A DNA stretch of 64,000 nucleotides from Pseudoxanthomonas sp. X-1 (GTDB taxonomy: Bacteria > Pseudomonadota > Gammaproteobacteria > Xanthomonadales > Xanthomonadaceae), in contig NZ_CP083376.1 in assembly GCF_020042665.1 (NCBI RefSeq), positions 3,818,001 through 3,882,000 on the forward strand, read 5' to 3'. The translations under genes and the position numbers were made by a program. Below are positions 48,596 to 56,720 of the stretch, one piece after another. The notes beneath the pieces are model-generated. The model saw nothing but the letters and a program-made list of their open reading frames with translations. It did not search any database and was not told the origin of the DNA. Within the stretch, counting starts at the first letter, position 1, and every line of letters starts with the position of its first letter.

Positions 48596-49912
48596 ATGTT
48601 CGCCTACTACTTCAACCTGGCCCTGCGCAGCTTCAGGCGCAACAAGGTCCTGACCGCGCTGATGGTGCTGGCCGTGGCGCTGGGCATCGGGGCGTCGATG
48701 ACCACGCTGACGGTGTTTCACATCCTGTCGGGCAACCCGATTCCCGCCAAGAGCGACAAGCTGTTCTACGTGCAGATGGACCCGCGGCCGATGGCCGGCT
48801 ACAAGCCCGGTGGCGATCCGCTGGATCAGATGACCCGCTTCGACGCCGAGACGCTGCTGCGCGACAAGCGCGCCGACCGTCAGGCGGTGATGAGCGCGGG
48901 CAACGTGGCGATCGAGCCGGATACGCCCGGGCTGACGCCGTTCGTGCTGGAGGCGCGCTTCACCTCGGCCGACTTCTTCCCGATGTTCGACGTGCCCGTC
49001 GTGCAGGGCCGGGCGTGGACGGGCGAGGACGATGCGGCGCGGGCGCGGGTGGTGCTGCTGTCCAGCGCGCTGGCGCAGAAGCTGTTCGGGAACGCCGATC
49101 CGACCGGACGCACGCTGCAGCTGGGCAAGACCGCCTTCCGCGTGATCGGTGTGGTCGGCGACTGGAACCCCAACCCGCGCTTCTACGACCTCACCAACGG
49201 CCGCTACAACGGCGAGCCGGAGGAGATCTACGTGCCGTTCTCCACCTCGCGCGATCTGCACTGGGGCAGCACCGGCAACATGAACTGCTGGGGCGATGGC
49301 GACGACAAGGATCCGGAAGGCGCCACCGGCCCGAACCAGCCGTGCGCCTGGCTGCAGTACTGGGCACAGCTGGACACGCCGCAGAAGGTCGCCGACTACC
49401 GCGCTTATCTGACCAACTACTCCGACCGCCAGCACGCGGCTGGCCGCTTCCAGCGGCCCACCAACGTGCGCCTGAGTGATGTGATGACCTGGCTGGACTT
49501 CAACCAGGTCGTGCCCAGCGACGTGCGCCTGCAGGCCTGGCTGGCGCTGGGCTTCCTGGGCGTGTGCCTGCTCAACACCGTCGGGCTGCTGCTGGCCAAG
49601 TTCCTGCGCCGCGGCGGCGAGGTCGGCGTGCGCCGCGCACTGGGCGCCACGCGCAGGGACATCTTCCTGCAGTGCCTGATCGAGGCCGGCACCGTCGGCC
49701 TGGCCGGCGGCGTGCTGGGCCTGGGGCTGGCGACGCTGGGCCTGTGGGCGGTACGCCATCAGCCGACCGACTACGCAGACCTGGCCCACCTCGACCTGCC
49801 AATGCTGCTGGCGACCTTCGTCCTGGCGATCGTCAGCAGCCTCATCGCCGGCGTCCTGCCCGCCTGGCGGGCGATGCAGGTCACCCCTGCCATCCAGCTG
49901 AAAACGCAGTGA
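48596..49912 (+). CDS. FtsX/MacB-type permease, A-type subunit 5
   Basis: 438 residues, in the A2/A3 group: MFAYYFNLALRSFRRNKVLT, HILSGNPIPAKSDKLF, LLLAKFLRRGGEVGVRRALG, ending TPAIQLKTQ. The Cys pair has a longer loop, CWGDGDDKDPEGATGPNQPC. 15 bp after B4; 116 bp before B5. Confidence 0.88.
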   Translation: MFAYYFNLALRSFRRNKVLTALMVLAVALGIGASMTTLTVFHILSGNPIPAKSDKLFYVQMDPRPMAGYKPGGDPLDQMTRFDAETLLRDKRADRQAVMSAGNVAIEPDTPGLTPFVLEARFTSADFFPMFDVPVVQGRAWTGEDDAARARVVLLSSALAQKLFGNADPTGRTLQLGKTAFRVIGVVGDWNPNPRFYDLTNGRYNGEPEEIYVPFSTSRDLHWGSTGNMNCWGDGDDKDPEGATGPNQPCAWLQYWAQLDTPQKVADYRAYLTNYSDRQHAAGRFQRPTNVRLSDVMTWLDFNQVVPSDVRLQAWLALGFLGVCLLNTVGLLLAKFLRRGGEVGVRRALGATRRDIFLQCLIEAGTVGLAGGVLGLGLATLGLWAVRHQPTDYADLAHLDLPMLLATFVLAIVSSLIAGVLPAWRAMQVTPAIQLKTQ

Positions 49913-49917
49913 GGCAG

Positions 49918-50012
49918 GAGTGAGCGCGGAGCAGTGAGACGCGAGCAAGGCAACGGCCAGACGCTCCGAATTCCTCTTCTACCGCTCACTCCTCACTTCT
50001 CACCACTCACTT
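49918..50012. repeat. Spacer heptamer repeats (CTCACTY)4 with inverted partner, between A5 and B5
   Basis: Four head-to-tail heptamers at 49985-50012 (CTCACTC, CTCACTT, CTCACCA, CTCACTT), with the complementary GAGTGAG at 49918-49924 and GTGAG near 49934, so the 116-bp spacer can form a hairpin. No gene here. Confidence 0.7.
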
Positions 50013-50028
50013 CCCGCACAGGCCTCCC

Positions 50029-51246
50029 ATGGACATCCGCCCCATCCTCTCCACGCTGCTGCGCCACAAGACCGCCGCCGCCCTGATCGTGCTGGAGATC
50101 GCGCTGAGCTGCGCCATCGTGTGCAACGCGCTGTTCCTGATCGGCAATCGGCTCGACCATATGCAGCGGCCCAGTGGGTTCGACGAGACGCATCTGGTGT
50201 TCGTGAAGGCTAACGGCATCACCAAGGACGAGGAGGCCAAGGCCGTCACCCGGGCCGACCTGGACGGCCTGAGGGCCATTCCCGGCGTGGATTCGGCCAC
50301 CGTGGTCAATCAGATCCCGTTCGGAAGCTCGGTGTGGATGAGCGGCATCAAGCTGCGCCCGGAGCAGGAGGACTCGACCCTCAGTTCGACCAATTACATG
50401 GTGTCCGAAGACGGGCTCAAGACCCTCGGCCTGCGGCTGCTGGAAGGCCGCGATTTCGCCGCGTCGGAGTACGTGGACGACGGCGACGGCTGGATTCCGT
50501 CGGTGATCGTCAGCAAGGCGCTGGCCCAGCGCCTGTTCCCCGATCAGGGCGCGGTCGGCCAGTCAATCTACGTCTTCGGCAACAAGCCGCACCGGATCGT
50601 CGGCATCGTCGAGCATCTGCCCAGGCCACGCGACGGCGGCGCCTCGGCGGCCGAGTACGACATGAGCATGCTGTTCCCCGCGCGCGTCAGCTACAGCGAT
50701 GGCGGCACCTATGCCCTGCGCGTGGGCGACCCGGCGCGGCGCGCGGCGGTGCTGGAGCAGGCCAAGCAGGTCATCGCCTCGCACGGACCCACCCGCATCA
50801 TCAGCAAAGGCGGCACCGGCACGATGGAAGACAAGCGTGCGCGCTACTACCGCAACGACCGCGCCATGGCCTGGCTGCTGGTGGCGGTAAGCGCGGCGCT
50901 GCTGGTGGTCACCGCGCTGGGCATCGTCGGCCTGGCCAGCTTCTGGGTGGCCCAGCGCACCCGCCAGATCGGCGTGCGCCGCGCCCTGGGCGCGACCAAG
51001 GGACAGATCCTGCGCTACTTCCAGACCGAGAACTTCATCCTGGCCACCCTCGGCATCGTGCTCGGCATGGTGCTGGCCTACGCCATCAACCAGCTGCTGA
51101 TGAGCAAGTACGAGCTGCCGCGCCTGCCGCTGAGCTACCTGCCGGTGGGCGCGGTGCTGCTGTGGCTGCTGGGACAGATCGCCGTGCTCTGGCCCGCGCG
51201 CCGCGCCGCGGCCGTGCCGCCGGCCATCGCCACGCGCTCGGCGTGA
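50029..51246 (+). CDS. FtsX/MacB-type permease, B-type subunit 5
   Basis: 405 residues. MDIRPILSTLLRHKTAAALI start, helix 1 about 18-40, periplasmic domain with KANGITKDEEAKAVTRADLD, signature GLASFWVAQRTRQIGVRRAL then ATKGQILRYFQTENFIL, and the shared AVLWPARRAAAVPPAIATRS tail. In the B2/B3 group, mirroring the A2/A3/A5 group, so these pairs probably duplicated as units. Confidence 0.87.
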   Translation: MDIRPILSTLLRHKTAAALIVLEIALSCAIVCNALFLIGNRLDHMQRPSGFDETHLVFVKANGITKDEEAKAVTRADLDGLRAIPGVDSATVVNQIPFGSSVWMSGIKLRPEQEDSTLSSTNYMVSEDGLKTLGLRLLEGRDFAASEYVDDGDGWIPSVIVSKALAQRLFPDQGAVGQSIYVFGNKPHRIVGIVEHLPRPRDGGASAAEYDMSMLFPARVSYSDGGTYALRVGDPARRAAVLEQAKQVIASHGPTRIISKGGTGTMEDKRARYYRNDRAMAWLLVAVSAALLVVTALGIVGLASFWVAQRTRQIGVRRALGATKGQILRYFQTENFILATLGIVLGMVLAYAINQLLMSKYELPRLPLSYLPVGAVLLWLLGQIAVLWPARRAAAVPPAIATRSA

Positions 51247-51280
51247 TGCCGGCGCACCGCATGTCACGAGGAGTCCGAAC

Positions 51281-52594
51281 GTGATCGCCTACTACCTCCG
51301 CCTGGCCCTGCGCAGCCTGCGCCGCACGCCGGTGATGACCGCGCTGATGGTCTGCGCCATCGGCCTGGGCATCGGTGCGAGCATGACCATGCTGACCGTC
51401 CTGCACGTCATGACGCAGGATCCGATTCCGTCCAAGAGCGGCGTGCTGTTCTATCCCACGCTCGATCCGCTGCCGTCGGACTACCAGACGAGCACCTGGG
51501 GCAACCCGGCCGACAACCTGACCTGGCCCGATGCGATGGCCCTGCTGCGCCAGGGCAAGCCCGCGCGCCAGGCCGTCATGGCCGGCGGCGGGCTGCTGGT
51601 CTGGCCGCTGGATGCGGCCGGGCGTCCCACCGAACACGGCGGGCGCTACACCACCTGGCAGTTCTTCGACCTGTTCGGCGTGCCGCTGGAGCACGGCGGC
51701 GGCTGGACCGCGGCGGACGATGCCCAGCAGGCCCGCGTCGTGGTGCTGGGACGCGACCTGGCGATGAAGCTGTTCGGCAGCACCGACGTGGTGGGCCGCA
51801 GCGTGCGCCTGAAAGACACCGCCTTCCGCATCGTGGGCGTCGCCGCGCCCTGGTCGCCGCAGCCGCGCTTCTATGTGGACCTGGGCGGCGGCCGCTCCTT
51901 CGGCGAGGCCGACGACTTCTTCCTTCCGCTGTCCACGGCGATGGGGTTGCAGTTCGACATCTCGGGCAACCGGTCCAGCTGGGCCGAGACCGACATGCAG
52001 GACAAGCTGCGCTCGCCCAGCATGACCTGGCTGCAGATGTGGGTGGAACTGGACACGCCGCAGCAGGTCGCCGACTACCGGCGCTTCCTGCACGACTACG
52101 CGGCCCAGGAGCATGCCAGCGGCCGCTTCCAGCGCGATCCCGACACCGCGAGGCTGTATCCGCTGATGGACTGGCTGGGCCACAAGAAGCTGGTGCCGTC
52201 CGAGGTGCAGCTGCAGCTGTGGCTGGCGATCGGCTTCCTGGTGGTGTGCCTGGTCAACATCGTCGCGCTGCTGCTGGCCAAGTTCCTGCGCCGCGGCGGC
52301 GAGGTCGGCGTGCGCCGCGCGCTCGGCGCGCGTGCATCCGACATCCTGCTGCAGCTGGGCTGCGAGGCGGCGCTGATCGGCGTGGCCGGCGGCGTGCTGG
52401 GGACCGTCCTGGCCCAGCTCGGCCTGTGGAGCGTGCGCCGTCGCCCCGACGGCTATGCCCGCATCGCGCAGATGGACGCCAGCATGCTGATGGCCTCCGT
52501 CGCGCTGGCCATCCTCGCCACGCTGCTGGCCGGCCTGATCCCGGCGTGGCGCGCCAGCCGCATCTCCCCCGCCCTGCAGATCAAGGCAGTCTGA
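51281..52594 (+). CDS. FtsX/MacB-type permease, A-type subunit 6 (lacks the Cys pair)
   Basis: 437 residues from a GTG with ACGAGGAG upstream. MIAYYLRLALRSLRRTPVMT start, helix 1 about 18-42, signature LLLAKFLRRGGEVGVRRALG, ending SPALQIKAV. Where A1 to A5 have a conserved Cys pair, this protein has SSWAETDMQDKLRSPSMTW with no Cys. Its N-terminus resembles A1 more than the A2 group. 34 bp after B5. Confidence 0.87.
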   Translation: MIAYYLRLALRSLRRTPVMTALMVCAIGLGIGASMTMLTVLHVMTQDPIPSKSGVLFYPTLDPLPSDYQTSTWGNPADNLTWPDAMALLRQGKPARQAVMAGGGLLVWPLDAAGRPTEHGGRYTTWQFFDLFGVPLEHGGGWTAADDAQQARVVVLGRDLAMKLFGSTDVVGRSVRLKDTAFRIVGVAAPWSPQPRFYVDLGGGRSFGEADDFFLPLSTAMGLQFDISGNRSSWAETDMQDKLRSPSMTWLQMWVELDTPQQVADYRRFLHDYAAQEHASGRFQRDPDTARLYPLMDWLGHKKLVPSEVQLQLWLAIGFLVVCLVNIVALLLAKFLRRGGEVGVRRALGARASDILLQLGCEAALIGVAGGVLGTVLAQLGLWSVRRRPDGYARIAQMDASMLMASVALAILATLLAGLIPAWRASRISPALQIKAV

Positions 52595-52595
52595 C

Positions 52596-53837
52596 ATGGC
52601 CCTGCCGCTCAAGCCCATCCTTTCCGCGCTGCGCCACCATCGCCTGACCGCGGCGCTGCTGACGCTGCAGGTCGCGCTGACCTGCGCCATCGTCATCAAC
52701 GCCGGCTTCCTGCTGGTCGAACGCATCCAACGCATCGACACCGCTTCGGGCCTGGTGGAGGACGAGCTGTCGGTGGTGAGCGCGCGCGGCCTGGACGAAT
52801 CGGCCAATGCCGCCGCGCAGCAGCGCACCGACCTGGCGGCGCTGCGGGCCCTGGACGGCGTCAAGGCCGCCGCGGCGATCAACGGCGGCAGCCTGCCGCT
52901 GTCGAGCAACATCGACATGTCCGGCGCCTGCGCTTCCCAGGCCGATTTCGACCGGGCCAAGGCCGCCCGCGACACCCGCGGCATCGCCGGCTGCATCTCG
53001 ATGTCGCTCTACAGCGGGTCGGACGGCATGCTCGAAGCGCTGGGGCTGCGCCTGCTGGCCGGCCGCGACTTCACCGCCGCCGAGCGCGAGGCCGACAAGA
53101 TCACCGCCGTGATCGTCTCGCGCACCCTGGCCCAGCGCCTGTGGCCCGGGGAAAGCCCGGTGGGCAAGCAGCTCTACGGCTTCGAGGGCCCCGTCCCCGT
53201 CGTGGGCATGATCGCCGACATCCTCAGCCCGGTGCTGGGCATCGGCGTGGACGATCACATGGTGATGCTGACCGCGCGCAACCGCGCGGAGATCTCCAGC
53301 ACTTACGTCCTGCGCAGCGCGCCGCAGGATCGCCAGCGCGTCATGCACGCCGCCGCGGCCGCACTGGACAAGGCCGGGCCTGTCAGGCTGATCCCGGAGG
53401 ACGGGCAGCGGACGTATAGCCAGATCCGCCGCAACTACTTCCAGCGCGATACCACCATGCTCGGCCTGCTGCTCGCCTCGTCGCTGGCGCTGCTGTTCGT
53501 CACCGCGCTGGGCATCGGCGGACTGGCGAACTTCTGGGTCGGCCAGCGCACGCGGCAGATCGGCATCCGCCGGGCCGTGGGCGCCACGCGGCGCGACATC
53601 CTGCGCCACTTCCAGACCGAGAACTTCCTGATCGTCGGCGCCGGCGTGGTGCTGGGCATGCTGCTGGCCTACGGCCTGAACCAGTTGCTGATGCGCCAGT
53701 ACGAACTGGACCGCCTGCCGCTGTTCTACCTGCCCATCGGCGCCGCCGTGCTGTGGGCGCTGGGTCAGCTCGCCGTGCTCGGCCCCGCGCTGCGCGCCAC
53801 GCGCGTGCCGCCAGCCATCGGCACACGGGGCGGCTGA
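52596..53837 (+). CDS. FtsX/MacB-type permease, B-type subunit 6
   Basis: 413 residues, starting 1 bp after the A6 stop. MALPLKPILSALRHHRLTAA start, helix 1 about 20-44, periplasmic domain with two Cys (SGACASQ and IAGCIS) not shared with other B subunits, signature GLANFWVGQRTRQIGIRRAV then ATRRDILRHFQTENFLI, ending VPPAIGTRGG. Last permease of the array. Confidence 0.87.
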   Translation: MALPLKPILSALRHHRLTAALLTLQVALTCAIVINAGFLLVERIQRIDTASGLVEDELSVVSARGLDESANAAAQQRTDLAALRALDGVKAAAAINGGSLPLSSNIDMSGACASQADFDRAKAARDTRGIAGCISMSLYSGSDGMLEALGLRLLAGRDFTAAEREADKITAVIVSRTLAQRLWPGESPVGKQLYGFEGPVPVVGMIADILSPVLGIGVDDHMVMLTARNRAEISSTYVLRSAPQDRQRVMHAAAAALDKAGPVRLIPEDGQRTYSQIRRNYFQRDTTMLGLLLASSLALLFVTALGIGGLANFWVGQRTRQIGIRRAVGATRRDILRHFQTENFLIVGAGVVLGMLLAYGLNQLLMRQYELDRLPLFYLPIGAAVLWALGQLAVLGPALRATRVPPAIGTRGG

Positions 53838-53866
53838 GCCGTGCCCATCCCGAGGAGAACCTGACC

Positions 53867-54310
53867 ATGCCACGCCCTGTCCTGCTCGCCCTGTTGCTGG
53901 CCAGCGCCGCGCCCGCGGCGCTCGCCGTCGCTCCGACCGACCGTTCCAGCCACCACGAAAGTCATCTGCGCGTCGACGACAGCTCGCTCACCTGGGACAG
54001 CGATGGTCGCAGGCTGGCCCTGCGGGACGCCGCCGATGGTGTTCGCGTCGTGGAGGCCAACACCCTGCGCATGCAGCCGGGCGATGTGGTGACCCGGGTC
54101 GGCGAGACGCCAGTGCACGATGTGCGGCAGTGGCTCGCCGCCCTGCGCGCTCGCCCGGGCCTCAGCGTGGCCCTGCAGGTCCGCGGGGGCGACGGCCGCA
54201 CGCGCGTGGTGCAGCTCTCCGGCGGCGAGACCGCCGACCTGGCGCCGCCACCGCCACCGCGGCCGCCGTTGCCGCCACCCCCGCCTCTGGCCCCGGCGCC
54301 GATCCGCTGA
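53867..54310 (+). CDS. Exported PDZ-domain protein
   Basis: 147 residues with GAGGAGA 8-9 nt before the ATG. Signal peptide VLLALLLASAAPAALA. The remaining domain (about 40-120) is PDZ-like: ANTLRMQPGDVVTRVGETPV then VRQWLAALRARPGLSVALQV and a final beta strand RTRVVQLSG. The C-terminus is a polyproline tail (PPPPPRPPLPPPPPLAP). No protease domain. 29 bp after the last permease; may bind peptides or C-termini in the periplasm for the exporter. Confidence 0.8.
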   Translation: MPRPVLLALLLASAAPAALAVAPTDRSSHHESHLRVDDSSLTWDSDGRRLALRDAADGVRVVEANTLRMQPGDVVTRVGETPVHDVRQWLAALRARPGLSVALQVRGGDGRTRVVQLSGGETADLAPPPPPRPPLPPPPPLAPAPIR

Positions 54311-54413
54311 TGTGCCGATGTCCCACGCAGCGCGTGTCCATTCCGCAGGTCCGGCCGCGATGCACCCCGCGCGGTAAGCTGCATACGATCTGGTCCCTGG
54401 CAGGAGTCCGACA

Positions 54414-54884
54414 ATGAAGAGCGTCACCCTGGGCGCGTTGCTGGCCCTCGCGTCGAGCCTGCCGGCCGGCATGGCCGCCGCGCAGGCGCCCTCCCTGCAG
54501 GACACCATCGCCGCACTGGATGCGCAGGTGTTCGACGCGTTCAACCGCTGCCAGGATCCGGCGCAGCTGGCGCGCCACGCGGCGTACTTCGATCCGGCCG
54601 TGGAGTTCTATCACGACACCGGCGGGGTGACCTGGACCCGTGATGCGATGCTGGCCAACACCAAGCAATACGCCTGTGGCCACTACACGCGCCAGCTGGT
54701 GGCGGGCAGCCTGAAGGTCTATCCGGTCAAGGATTTCGGCGCCATCGAACAGGGCCAGCACCGCTTCTGCCAGGCCGGATCGCAGCAATGCGAAGGGCTG
54801 GCGGACTTCGTCATTGTCTGGCGCCAGCAGGACGGGCAGTGGACCATCACCCGTGTACTGAGCTACGGGCACCGCAGCCAGTGA
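54414..54884 (+). CDS. Exported NTF2-like (SnoaL/DUF4440-type) protein
   Basis: 156 residues. Signal peptide LGALLALASSLPAGMAAAQA. NTF2-like cone: ALDAQVFDAFNRCQDPAQLA helix, YFDPAVEFYHDTGGVTWTRD, and a terminal strand DGQWTITRVLSYGH. Three Cys remain in the mature part. 103 bp after the PDZ gene and on the same strand as the array, so probably co-transcribed. Ligand or enzyme activity unknown. Confidence 0.75.
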   Translation: MKSVTLGALLALASSLPAGMAAAQAPSLQDTIAALDAQVFDAFNRCQDPAQLARHAAYFDPAVEFYHDTGGVTWTRDAMLANTKQYACGHYTRQLVAGSLKVYPVKDFGAIEQGQHRFCQAGSQQCEGLADFVIVWRQQDGQWTITRVLSYGHRSQ

Positions 54885-54928
54885 GCCATGCCATGATCTG
54901 GCCCCGTTCCCCTGACCGGACCGCGCCG

Positions 54929-55285
54929 ATGCGTCTTCCTGCTTCCCTGCTGCTGGCGGCTGCCCTGTGCGCCCTGCCATGGCATGTCGCCGCGCAGGCC
55001 GCGCCCGACCAGGGCGTGCTGATCTCGCAGGACACGCTGGATGGCTACACCGGCCGCTACCTCACGCCCGACAGGCTGGCGCTGCGCGTATGGCGCGAGG
55101 GCGGCGTGCTGAAGCTGCAGCCCGACTGCGGCACGCCCACGACGCTGATCGCCGATTCGGAGACCACGTTCCATACGAGCGGCGGGACCGCGCGCGTGGA
55201 GTTCGCCTTCGACGCGGCCGACCAGGTCAGCCACCTGCTGCTGGTCCAGGGCGGCGCCACGGTCAAGGCCTTAAGACAGCAATGA
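54929..55285 (+). CDS. Small exported protein with DUF3471-like beta domain
   Basis: 118 residues. Signal peptide ASLLLAAALCALPWHVAAQA; mature domain starts SQDTLDGYTGRYLTPDRLAL and ends LLLVQGGATVKALRQQ, the eight-strand lipocalin-like pattern seen at the C-terminus of some beta-lactamase-family proteins (DUF3471-like). Here it is free-standing. The GCCGATG start context has no strong ribosome site; an upstream in-frame start at 54894 would hide the signal peptide. Last accessory gene before the two-component system. Confidence 0.65.
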   Translation: MRLPASLLLAAALCALPWHVAAQAAPDQGVLISQDTLDGYTGRYLTPDRLALRVWREGGVLKLQPDCGTPTTLIADSETTFHTSGGTARVEFAFDAADQVSHLLLVQGGATVKALRQQ

Positions 55286-55379
55286 GTGGCGAGGCGGGAG
55301 GAAAGAGTCAAAGCACCCGTCCCTCGCTCCCGCCCTTGCTCGCTGCGCATTCCTCCAAGCTCACTGCCCGCTCCACCTC

Positions 55380-56720
55380 ATGCCGACCCTGCTGATCATC
55401 GACGACAACCCGGCCGTGGCCACGGCGCTGAACGTGCTGTTCTCGCTGCACGACATCGCCACGCTGCACGCGTCCACGCCGGATGAGGGCCTTGCATTGC
55501 TGGAACGCGAGGCGGTGGACCTGGTGATCCAGGACATGAACTTCTCCGCCGACACCACCAGCGGCGAGGAAGGCCAGGCGCTGTTCGCGCAGATCCGCGC
55601 GCGCCATCCCGATCTGCCGGTGGTGCTGCTGACCGCGTGGACGCACCTGGAAGCGGCGGTGGAACTGGTCAAGGCCGGCGCGGCCGATTACATGGGCAAG
55701 CCCTGGGACGACCGCCGCCTGCTGGCCACGGTCAACACGCTGCTGGAACTGTCCGAGGCGCGCGCCGAACTGGACCGCCGCCGCGCGCGTGACCGCCTCC
55801 AGCGCACGCAACTGGAGCAGAAGTACGACCTGCGCGGCGTGGTGTTCGACGACCCGGCCAGCGAGCGCGTGCTGGCGCTGGCCTGCCAGGTGGCGCGCAG
55901 CGACCTGCCGGTGCTGATCACCGGGCCCAACGGCAGCGGCAAGGAGAAGATCGCGCAGATCGTGCAGGCCAACTCGGCGGTACGCCACGGCGCCTTCGTC
56001 ACGCTCAACTGCGGTGCGCTGCCGAGCGAGTTGATCGAGGCCGAACTGTTCGGCGCCGACGCCGGCGCCTACACCGGCGCCAACAAGGCGCGCGAGGGCA
56101 AGTTCGAGGCGGCCGACGGCGGCACGCTGTTCCTGGACGAGATCGGCAACCTGCCGCTGGCCGGGCAGATGAAGCTGCTGCGCGTGCTGGAGACCGGCAC
56201 GTTCGAGCGTCTGGGCTCCAACCGCGAGCGCAGCGTGCGCGTGCGCGTGATCAGCGCCACCAACGCCGACCTGCCGGCGATGATCCGCGACGGCACGTTC
56301 CGCGAGGATCTCTACTACCGCCTCAACGCGATCGAGCTGGCGCTGCCGCCGCTGGCCGAGCGCCCCGGCGACATCCTGCCCCTGGCCGCGCACTTCGCCG
56401 ACAAGCCCATCGGCGAATCGGCGCGCGCCGCGCTGCTGCGCCACCCCTGGCCCGGCAACGTGCGCGAACTGCGCAACGTGATCCAGCGCGCCAGCCTGCT
56501 CAGCCCCGGCGCGCACATCGAGGCGGCCGACCTGAACCTGCCGGCCGCCGCCGCGCCCATGCGCGCCCACGCGCCGGCCCACGAGCCGGACCGGGCGCAG
56601 ATCGAAGCGGCCATCGCCCGCGCCGGCGGCGTCATCGCCCAGGCCGCCAGCGAACTGGGCCTGAGCCGCCAGGCGCTGTACCGGCGCATGGAGCGCCACG
56701 GCATCAAGACCCCGACATGA
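55380..56720 (+). CDS. NtrC-family sigma-54-dependent response regulator
   Basis: 446 residues. Receiver (1-115): acidic pair D8-D9, phospho-acceptor D52 in LVIQDMNFSADTTSGEEGQA, T85 and K107. AAA+ sigma-54 domain (about 150-375): Walker A GPNGSGKE (182-189), sigma-54 loop GAYTGA (229-234, Tyr instead of Phe), Walker B GGTLFLDE (247-254), and ALLRHPWPGNVRELRNVIQR. Fis-type HTH (about 410-446, ASELGLSRQALYRRMERHGI). Activates RpoN promoters; the only sigma-54 promoter recognised in the window is that of the array upstream. Stop overlaps the kinase start (ATGA). Confidence 0.93.
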   Translation: MPTLLIIDDNPAVATALNVLFSLHDIATLHASTPDEGLALLEREAVDLVIQDMNFSADTTSGEEGQALFAQIRARHPDLPVVLLTAWTHLEAAVELVKAGAADYMGKPWDDRRLLATVNTLLELSEARAELDRRRARDRLQRTQLEQKYDLRGVVFDDPASERVLALACQVARSDLPVLITGPNGSGKEKIAQIVQANSAVRHGAFVTLNCGALPSELIEAELFGADAGAYTGANKAREGKFEAADGGTLFLDEIGNLPLAGQMKLLRVLETGTFERLGSNRERSVRVRVISATNADLPAMIRDGTFREDLYYRLNAIELALPPLAERPGDILPLAAHFADKPIGESARAALLRHPWPGNVRELRNVIQRASLLSPGAHIEAADLNLPAAAAPMRAHAPAHEPDRAQIEAAIARAGGVIAQAASELGLSRQALYRRMERHGIKTPT

